NCBI GenBank assembly: GCA_017522945.1
Contig: JAFWXT010000085.1
Coordinates: 1 to 52,787, forward strand
DNA length: 52,787 nucleotides
Reading direction: 5' to 3'
Source: Clostridia bacterium
GTDB lineage: Bacteria > Bacillota > Clostridia > Christensenellales > Borkfalkiaceae
Positions 16,001 through 23,100 of this stretch are shown here, piece after piece. Made by a program: the position numbers and the translations under genes. Position 1 is the first letter of the stretch; each line of letters begins with the position of its first letter. The notes under the pieces were generated by a model, which did no database searches, was not told where the DNA came from, and saw only the letters and a list, made by a program, of their open reading frames with translations.

Positions 16001-17798
16001 AGATATTTCCTTTGATATTGGAGATAGAAGTGAAGCCATTACCTTTGAGTTTGAAAACGTTATTGTTAATTCAACTTCAACGATTATAACAAGCAATAAT
16101 AATGCAAGTGTAAACGTTGTTGCTTCGGGTACAGAATTTGATTTTGTTGGTGACAAGCAAGGCGAACCTGCTAGAATATTTAACGTTAACGGCGACCTTA
16201 TGCTTACTTTTAACGAAGAAGTTAAGGTAAACGAAGGCGCAGGCAAAAACTACAACCTTTCACTAAACGGTGGTATTAAGTGTAACGATTTAACTATTAA
16301 GGGCAGTAATGGTGGCGGTTGGTTTAATATTCAAACCAGCGATATAATCGCTATCGAAGCATCAATGGTACAAATTGACTGCAGTAAGTTTACTTGCTAT
16401 CAATATTCAAACAAAACCGAAGGCGCAATTATTGCTTGTTCAAGTTTAATTGCCGAAGTTGATACTTTTGAACTTTCAAACGAAGGCAACGCAAACAATT
16501 CGCCTATTGCAATTCAAGCAACTTCTGCTACAATAAAAGCAAACTCACAAATTAATATTTCTGCCGTTTACTCGTTTAACGTAAGCGAAAAACTAAGCTT
16601 AGAATTTATTCAAAGTGAAGTTCAACCTTTAAGCGAAAGCGCTCAACTTTGTGGAACTGGCGCTATCGAGTGTGGCGAATTATCTCTTCTCGGCGGTAGT
16701 TATAATATTGCAGGTATTGAAAAAACGGCTATCAAAGCAATTAACGTAAGCGTAAAAGCTAATAAGTTAAACGTTGTAAGCCTACCTACAAGCAATACAA
16801 ACGTTGATCTTGTAAGTTGTGAAAACTTTAACGCTGAAGTTGAAGAATTATCGATAGTTTGTGGAAACTATAATAATAACGGAGCAAACGCTTTAGTTGC
16901 TACAAACGTAAATATCAAGGTTTTAACTTCTGCCAATATCGAAGGCGGTAGAGCAGTAGGCTCAGCGTGTGTGGGCGGTAATGGTATTGTTGCTACAAAC
17001 GTTGTTATAACTGGCGAAGAAAACACAACTCTTACAGTAGAAGGTGGTAACGGATATTTAGCAGTTGGAAATACTGGTGCAACCGGTGGTAACGGTGGTA
17101 ACGCTATTTGCGCAAATGATATTCAATTAAGCGGTTTAACTGCTCACTTATTTGCGGGCGCAGGTGGTACTGGCGCGCAAGGGACAACGGGTTATACCCC
17201 ATGGCCTCCATCCGCAAGAGGTCAACATAACGAAGGTGGAACTAAAGGCTATAGGGGTTATGACGGATATCAAGGTGGTACTGGCGGTAAAGGTGGTACT
17301 GGCGGTAATAGCGGTAGGGCTATAGCAAACGCTACAACCCTTACTATTTCAAACGGCGCAATTATCCACGCGCACGAAGCAGATAGTGGCGCTGGTGGTA
17401 AAGGCGGTACTGGCGGTGCGGGTAGCCGTGGAGGTGACGGTGGCGCAGGTACAGATGCTAAATTCTTAGGAAGAAAGGGTTCAGATGGTGGTGACGGTGG
17501 TACTGGTGGTAAAGGTGGTACTGGCGGACCTGGTGGTGACGGCGGTGTTATTTTAAATGCAATACAAAGTGGTGTTCAGTTAAATAGTGAAGAAGGTTGT
17601 ACTTTGCAAGTACACACGCGACCTGCAAGCGGAGGTGCTGGAGCGCCTGGCGCAGGTGGGGCTGGAGGCGCAGGTGGGGCTGGTGGTAGAGCTGGTGATG
17701 GTATAACAGCTACTTATTCTAGAGGATCAACAGGCGCACCTGGTGCAACTGGTAATACCGGAACTATTTACGGCAATCCAAGAACTCACGAAATATAA
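13032..17798 (+). CDS. Giant zinc-ribbon / TIR / transmembrane / glycine-rich protein
   Basis: This 1588-residue protein has several modules. An N-terminal zinc ribbon (CQSCGGEYEHISENKYKCKN; C13, C16, C30, C33) precedes a TPR-like helical segment. A TIR domain runs about 166-300 (YQIFISHKK, then KGYKVFFADESLTKG, with E225 at the usual catalytic glutamate position). A long helical region follows. Three transmembrane segments lie near 770-791, 809-827 and 838-859. An InlB-type repeat (about 862-928, ending VTLHAVWE) leads to beta-helix-like repeats. Residues about 1337-1576 are glycine-rich (GGTGGKGGTGG), recalling PGRS or collagen-like surfaces. The start is GTG with AAGGGAG upstream. I infer a cytosolic TIR part and an extracellular C-terminal part. 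Confidence 0.85.
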   Translation: MDTNVEQFHLPVCQSCGGEYEHISENKYKCKNCGNVHFINNPLSSQVTSASIREGTILRNDGYFDKAESHFMDVIEKSSNPADLAEAYWGRFLCEYGIIHVRDKKTGTYLPTACHRIMSIPAQKDKYYLKALEYCDSQLKKEEYTKGAEYIENIRLRQIEEAKKQPYQIFISHKKTIDNPGASTESYTRDYIQSGKLYRFLTGKGYKVFFADESLTKGSVGSAFEAQIFTAIATSKVMIVLGSCKENLNAPYVKNEWTRFLRQQEYDHEKVIIPVLIDGMPPNQLPSELRKIEGLEMDADFNEKLLKQLEVIFKNDKAHDIKTKVLGARDAKKATKVSGVEKRSFANSGIEAKKLLIQQERDIDVAFRYLGEHAYSDAKYILTKQIEYTDDVDEIVDFGLKQISIVPKLIKAEFNHALDQSVFNTFNEAVKGAPDSSREIIFNYFENFTLEALKVSNISWGVKLYSTIMAWDYEGRDKFDDKVRDLAHSWLDKTTPQMLKNYTLLMKEVLKFDEGGIDNYLLGLNTCADNILAAGNKEIGVPKTIIRELALSFYNDIVEHDEGDYKTRWKIILFKTGTTEEKYLKNVISNFTFFQEFQLMLEFTPEKNRHDYVDKLINAIIGGTKDFLAKKSNNKVDPYLALFNEAITFTGNGKDIYLRGKLYEFARVLQDAYEFLHAITYYNMIVREKPDECDAHWGLLQCKTNSRNDDELIAQKKPIHRMKEFTNAYQAAGSNETKVNYYLEVKRKQGKHTVSTSTEKRYKRNKTYGIFAIIFSLISLVAAFYAFYKITEDYMIDMKTLALSTEFPMFMICAAATLIAIIIGSIGLKKPAEKNKAKIILNVVTTLFLLVSTFSSFVACKTYTGFKVVLHHDGQVTEYLANPYDKEISFIPLKDGKKFVGWRDEKGNIVLLRGETFEEFPWKDGVTLHAVWEDVTVQSVTTQEQITNIVNEINSWALLDCSQVEEGTPIKVTVPKHVSHLKVSGNGNVLDISFDIGDRSEAITFEFENVIVNSTSTIITSNNNASVNVVASGTEFDFVGDKQGEPARIFNVNGDLMLTFNEEVKVNEGAGKNYNLSLNGGIKCNDLTIKGSNGGGWFNIQTSDIIAIEASMVQIDCSKFTCYQYSNKTEGAIIACSSLIAEVDTFELSNEGNANNSPIAIQATSATIKANSQINISAVYSFNVSEKLSLEFIQSEVQPLSESAQLCGTGAIECGELSLLGGSYNIAGIEKTAIKAINVSVKANKLNVVSLPTSNTNVDLVSCENFNAEVEELSIVCGNYNNNGANALVATNVNIKVLTSANIEGGRAVGSACVGGNGIVATNVVITGEENTTLTVEGGNGYLAVGNTGATGGNGGNAICANDIQLSGLTAHLFAGAGGTGAQGTTGYTPWPPSARGQHNEGGTKGYRGYDGYQGGTGGKGGTGGNSGRAIANATTLTISNGAIIHAHEADSGAGGKGGTGGAGSRGGDGGAGTDAKFLGRKGSDGGDGGTGGKGGTGGPGGDGGVILNAIQSGVQLNSEEGCTLQVHTRPASGGAGAPGAGGAGGAGGAGGRAGDGITATYSRGSTGAPGATGNTGTIYGNPRTHEI

Positions 17799-17873
17799 AA
17801 GTAGCGTTAATCGCGCTATAAGCTTACTAAATTACAAAAAAATAATTAGGATAATATATAAAGGAGAAAATAT

Positions 17874-19325
17874 ATGGAAACTGAATTACAAGGCAAATTG
17901 TGTAAAAACTTTTCGGGAATGGTTGTTAAAAAAACCGATTTGAAGTCTGTTTTTGGAACTTTAAATATTCCTTCATACGTACGTGACTGGTTCGTTCGTA
18001 AGTATTCAGACCAAGAAGGTAATTTTAATGCGCGTGAAGGTTTAAGAAACCTAAGAAAAATTATGCCTGAAAGCGGCGAATGGACTGCGGTTTTAGATAA
18101 AATAATGGAAGGCGAGCAAGTTAAAATTTTAGCAAGAACTTCTGTTAAAATGAGCATTAAAACAGGTCAAGTAAGCTTTACTTTACCCGACTACGGCGTA
18201 ACCGAAAACGATACCTATATTTCTCCCGACGTGTGGAACAAAGTTAAAGGTTCATTCCTTTCTGAAAACGAAGGTTGGGGTATTGTTGTGTTAGGTTATA
18301 CTCGCGTTGCAGTTGGCAAAAACTTTGTTGGTAAGGTTGCACTCGTTGACTATGCCGACTTTAGACCATATAACGTTGAACTTGATTACTACAAAAAAGC
18401 AAGATCTCTATTTACAACCGAAGAATGGATTGATATTATGCTTGGCTCTATCGACTATAACGCTGATGGGTTTGCAAGCGAAGAACAAAAGCTTACTATG
18501 CTTAAGCGTTTAATGCCGTTCGTACAAGCAAGATTAAACCTTATCGAACTTGCGCCAAAGGGAACGGGTAAATCATATTTATTCTCACAAATAAGCAAAC
18601 ACGGTTGGCTTGTTAGCGGTGGCAGTATGACCAGAGCAAAACTTTTCTACGATATGCAACAACACCGTGAAGGCTTAATCACTCGTTACGACTATATTGC
18701 TTTCGACGAAATTTCTACTATGACTTTCCCTAACGAAGACGAAATGAAGAGCGCTTTAAAGGGCTACTTAGAAAACGGCAAATTTACAGTTGGTAACAAA
18801 ACCGGTAAAGGTACTGCTGGTTTAATTCTTTTAGGTAATATTAACCAAAGCGATATGAACGTAAACAAGAATATGTTTACAACTCTTCCCGATATTTTTG
18901 CGGAATCTGCGCTTCTCGATCGTTTCCACGGCTTTATCGAAGGTTGGAAAATTCCAAGACTTAGCGAATCAATTAAGATGAACGGTTGGGCAATCAATAG
19001 CGAATATTTTTCAGACGTTATGCATAAACTACGCGACGATGAAACGTACGCAAACCTTGTTAACCAACTTATAGTAGTTCCCGATAATGCCGATATGCGT
19101 GATACTACCGCAGTTAAGCGTTTAACCGAAGCGTTTATTAAAATTTTATTCCCACACTGGCAAGAAAAAGAAGACGTTAACAACGAAGAATTTATTAAAT
19201 ATTGCTTAACACCTGCTGTTGAAATGCGTGCGGTTATAAGAAAACAACTTTCTATTTTAGATAGTGAATATCCAAGCGAAATGAACGTTTACACTTCTTC
19301 ACTTGAAGAAAAGCAAGAAGCGTAA
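17874..19325 (+). CDS. brxL: BrxL-like AAA+ ATPase lacking the Lon-type C-terminal domain
   Basis: This 483-residue protein matches the BrxL family of BREX phage-defence loci. Signatures are the N-terminal SGMVVKKTDL...IPSYVRDWF, FTTEEWIDIMLGSIDYNADG, LNLIELAPKGTGKSY (Walker A at 228-234), WLVSGGSMTRAKLFYD, YIAFDE (Walker B, 274-279), LLGNINQSD and LLDRFHGFIEGWKIP. Full-length BrxL is usually nearer 650-700 residues with a Lon-protease-like C-terminus; that part is absent and the gene ends cleanly. AAAGGAG precedes the ATG. No pglX, pglZ or brxC is present, so this is a stand-alone BrxL in a TIR/ESCRT-like setting. A DNA- or filament-binding ATPase is expected; its target is unknown. Confidence 0.85.
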   Translation: METELQGKLCKNFSGMVVKKTDLKSVFGTLNIPSYVRDWFVRKYSDQEGNFNAREGLRNLRKIMPESGEWTAVLDKIMEGEQVKILARTSVKMSIKTGQVSFTLPDYGVTENDTYISPDVWNKVKGSFLSENEGWGIVVLGYTRVAVGKNFVGKVALVDYADFRPYNVELDYYKKARSLFTTEEWIDIMLGSIDYNADGFASEEQKLTMLKRLMPFVQARLNLIELAPKGTGKSYLFSQISKHGWLVSGGSMTRAKLFYDMQQHREGLITRYDYIAFDEISTMTFPNEDEMKSALKGYLENGKFTVGNKTGKGTAGLILLGNINQSDMNVNKNMFTTLPDIFAESALLDRFHGFIEGWKIPRLSESIKMNGWAINSEYFSDVMHKLRDDETYANLVNQLIVVPDNADMRDTTAVKRLTEAFIKILFPHWQEKEDVNNEEFIKYCLTPAVEMRAVIRKQLSILDSEYPSEMNVYTSSLEEKQEA

Positions 19326-19352
19326 AACTAAATTAAAATTAAATAATAAAAG

Positions 19353-19388
19353 AAAATCGCGTATTGTCAAAGGCAAACGCGATTTTTT
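19353..19388 (+). terminator. Terminator after the BrxL-like gene
   Basis: AAAATCGCGT pairs with ACGCGATTTT around a 14-base loop and runs into T. It separates the last two genes of the locus into their own transcript. Confidence 0.85.
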
Positions 19389-19412
19389 ATTGAAAGTTAT
19401 CTTAAAATAACC

Positions 19413-19441
19413 TTGAAATTTTTTTAAAACTGTGTTAAAAT
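19413..19441 (+). promoter_or_regulatory. Promoter of the phosphopantetheinyl transferase-TIR pair
   Basis: TTGAAA (19413-19418) and TAAAAT (19436-19441) are 17 bases apart. The -10 box ends only 7 bases before the ATG at 19449, so the mRNA would be nearly leaderless or start at a later codon. Confidence 0.5.
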
Positions 19442-19448
19442 GTAAGGT

Positions 19449-20102
19449 ATGAACAAAAAAACAAGCACACAAACTACGTTAAAAGAGCATAGCGCGTTTG
19501 AAAAAATTAAAACTTATGTTTACTATGCTAAAATTCCTAAAAAATATACCTTTGAAAAGGTATATCCTTTGTCGCGCCAAAAAGAAATTGATAGCGCTTT
19601 AAACACAAAGGTTAAAGAGCAAAAGTATTTTGTGTGGAAGCTTTTGTCGGTTAGTTTAAACCACCTTTTCGGGCTTGATATAAAGCAGTTTAATATGCGC
19701 AAAAAGCATAGCGGAAAGTGGGTGAGTAAAGATATTTATTTTTCGTTATCGCATAGTAAAAACGTGGTGGCGGTGGCTATTTCTTGCGAGCCCGTTGGGG
19801 TTGATTTACAAGCAATAGTTGATTTAAGGGGAAAACTTGAAAATAAAGCTCTAACCAAAAAAGAAAAGCAAGAGTTTAACTTGCTACAAGAAGAACAAAA
19901 GCAAGAGTATTTAATTACTAAATGGGCACAAAAAGAAAGTGTTTTTAAAATGAAAAACAGGCTTGTGTTTAAGCCTTCCAAAATACAAACTTCTTCTTAC
20001 TCGCTTTTAAATTATACATTTACTGTGGGCGATCAAAACTTTGTACTTTGTACTAGCGGTAAAAATTTAAGTGGCGCAAGAATTTGCGAAAAGCAAATTT
20101 GA
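19449..20102 (+). CDS. Sfp-type 4'-phosphopantetheinyl transferase
   Basis: This 217-residue protein belongs to the Sfp/AcpT superfamily, which moves the phosphopantetheine arm of CoA onto a serine of a carrier protein. The family signatures are present: FSLSHSKNVVAVAIS, PVGVDLQ and WAQKESVFK. The substrate is unclear: no carrier protein, NRPS or PKS gene lies in the window. It is followed after 9 bases by the second TIR gene, so the two are co-transcribed. The annotated ATG lies just after a putative -10 box with little room for a ribosome-binding site; a slightly later start is possible. It may serve a carrier elsewhere in the genome. Confidence 0.85.
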   Translation: MNKKTSTQTTLKEHSAFEKIKTYVYYAKIPKKYTFEKVYPLSRQKEIDSALNTKVKEQKYFVWKLLSVSLNHLFGLDIKQFNMRKKHSGKWVSKDIYFSLSHSKNVVAVAISCEPVGVDLQAIVDLRGKLENKALTKKEKQEFNLLQEEQKQEYLITKWAQKESVFKMKNRLVFKPSKIQTSSYSLLNYTFTVGDQNFVLCTSGKNLSGARICEKQI

Positions 20103-20111
20103 GGATAAATT

Positions 20112-23100
20112 ATGATAGAATTATACTGTAAAAACTGTGGCGGAACGCTACAACCCATAAGCGAAGATATTTGCAAATGCGAAAACTGTGGCTCTACTTA
20201 CACGCAGGTAACCGCAAAAAAACAGCAAGAACTTTTAGATGGGTTTTTAAACAAACAAAAACAAGATAAACTTAATAGTTTGCGCCGTCATCTTTGGCAA
20301 GAAGTAACTGCCAAGTTTATTGACAGTAGCAAAATAATTTCTATTTGCTTGGATATTAAAAATATTTATCCAAACGATTTTCTTGCAAATTTTTACGAAG
20401 TGGCTTGCGGTAAAAATACCGCTCAAACCACTGATTTTATCGACCAAATCGACGCTCAAGAAAACTACGATACAATAGAACAAGTTGTAAACTTTTTAAT
20501 TAAATCTTTAAAAAGTGAGTATTTGCTTTCTGTTAACAACTTAATTGAAAGAGCGTATAAGGGCAGGGATTTACAAACCTATAACCGCCTAACAACAGCT
20601 TTTGCAAGTCAAGCCGAGCTTGTTGAAGAGGGCGTTTACGAAATAAATATCCCGCGTGACGTGTTCGTGGCGTATTCAAGCGCGGATATGGCGTACGTAC
20701 AACAAGCGGTAACTGCTTTAGAAGAACAAGGCATTACTTGCTTTGTTGCAATGCGTAACCTACAACACGGCGCAGGCGCAGTTGATAACTATCAACACGC
20801 GCTTGAAAGCGCAATGGATAACTGCAAAATAGTGCTATTTATATCATCAAAAAATTCGCGCAGTTTAAAGTGTGACGCAGTAAAGCACGAGCTTCCTTAT
20901 TTAAAAAAGAGCGACTTAGCAAAGCTTTCGCTAAAATTTCCTAACGTTCCTTACGAAAAAATTGATTATAGATACAAAAAGCCAAGGATTCAATGGCGAA
21001 TTGATGATAACAAAAGCCTTGCCGTTGATAGGCTAATTGGCGAAATTTTTAACGGGCTTGAATACTGTTATAGCGTTGATAGCGTTATCGAGCGCGTTGG
21101 CGAATACTTGTTTGGCGAAACTTACGAAGAAGAGCCTTCGGCAGTTCAAAAGCAACTTGAAGAGCAAAACAAGCTTTTACAAAAACAACTTGAACAGCAA
21201 AAAGAATTTTTAAAAAAACAAGCCGAAGAACAAGAAAAGCGCTTAAAGGAAGAACTTAAAAAAAAGGTTGCTTCACTAAATAATGAGCCACAAAAATCGC
21301 CAAACGTTAGTGAAAGTAAACAACCTGCCTTAAAAGATACAAACGTTAACGAAAATAGTCAAGCTACTTTAACAAACACAAAAGTTGGTGACTATATAAA
21401 ATTTGGTAAATACCCGCAAAGCGACGCTAATACCAAAGAAGATATCGAGTGGTTAGTGCTTGATACACAGGGTAGTAAAGCTTTGGTTATTAGTAAATAT
21501 GCTTTGGATTGCCAAAAATATAACGATAAAAAAATTGACGTAACCTGGGAAACTTGCTCTTTAAGAAAATGGCTAAACGGCAAGTTTATAAATACTGCTT
21601 TTTCAACCAAAGAAAAGAAATTTATACAAACAACGCTTGTTAGTGCAGACAAAAACCCAGACCATAAAACAAATCCAGGAAATGAAACTGAAGATAAGGT
21701 TTTTTTATTAAGCATACAACAAAGAGGCAAATATTTGCCAATAACAAAAGAAAAGTTTTGCAAGCCAACAAAATATGCGAAAGATAATAAGTTATTTACA
21801 AGCAGTAATGACGCTTGTTCCTGGTGGCTACGTTCGCCTGGTTATTGCCAAACGAACGCATCTAGCGTACAAATTACAGGTTATTTAGATAGTTACGATA
21901 GTGTTATATGTGATAACGCCGTGCGCCCGGCAATGTGGGTTGAGCTTGATGAACAAGCCAAGCAAGATAATCAAGTAAGCAAAAAAACAATCTTAAATAA
22001 GCCAGTAAAATCTTATAAAAACGCTGAAGTTGGCGATATTATTCAGTTTGGTAAATACCCACAAAGCGTTGCTAATACCAAAGAAGATATCGAATGGTTA
22101 GTGCTTGACAAACAAGAAGGTAAACTATTAGTTATTAGTAAATACGGGTTAGATCGTAAAAAATATAACGAGCAATTCGAAGAAAAAACAACGTGGGAAA
22201 ATTGTAGTTTGCGTAATTGGTTGAATAATGAGTTTATAAATAATGCATTTACAAGCGAAGAGAGCAAAAAGATACAAGCTTCTTGTGTTCGTGCAGATAA
22301 AAACCCAAGCTATAATACAAACCCAGGAATATCAACGAATGATAAGGTATTTTTATTAAGTACAAACGAAGTAAATAAATATTTTACAAGTGATAAAGAA
22401 AGGGAATGTAAGATAACTGCCTATGCAAAAGGTAGTTTGTTTAAAGATAAAAACGACAACTGCGACTGGTGGCTACGTTCACCCGGAAAGGCGCAGGACA
22501 GGGCGAGTATCGTTGGTGGTGCAGGTAGCGTAAATAACTATGGTAACTACGTTGGTAATAGTGACAACGCCGTTCGCCCGGCAATGTGGATATACGTTGA
22601 AGAGCCTAAAAAAGAAGAGCCAAAAACTGAAGAAAGCACAACCTTAAGCAAGGCCAAAAAAGCGGATACTGCAACAAAGACTGCAGTAACTAAAACTACG
22701 GCAACTGAAAAGGCTACGGCTACCACTAAAACTACAAAAACTGCAGTAACTAAAACTACGGCAACCGAAAATATTGCCGAAAGCAAAAAAGAGCCTGCAA
22801 AAACGTTATCTGCAACAGCCGAGGCAAAGCCTTTAGCAAAAACCGAGGCAAAAAAGCAAGATGACAAGTATAAAAAGGGCGCGATTATTACTTTGGGTAG
22901 TTATCCACAGTCTAGTTCTACACAAAAAGAGCCTATCGAATGGAAGATTATTAAAAAGCAAGGCAATAAAGCCCTTCTTATAAGCAAACACGCGCTTGAT
23001 ACAAAGGTGTTTCATTCAAAAGAAGAAAGCATTACTTGGGAAAATTGCTCGCTTCGTACGTGGCTTAATACCGAGTTTTTTAACACTGCATTTTTAGATA

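Noticed and set aside
17874..19325. Complete BREX system
   Set aside because: Only a short BrxL-like gene is present; no methyltransferase pglX, phosphatase pglZ or brxC lies in the window.
19449..20102. Part of an NRPS/PKS biosynthetic cluster
   Set aside because: The transferase is present but no adenylation-carrier, ketosynthase or carrier gene lies nearby; the acyl-CoA synthetase at 48 kb is 28 kb away and CoA-type.
22547..22867. Minus-strand hydrophobic protein opposite the TIR-DUF6273 gene
   Set aside because: Its Val/Ala/Phe-rich sequence is the shadow of the Thr/Lys/Ala linker repeat on the other strand.
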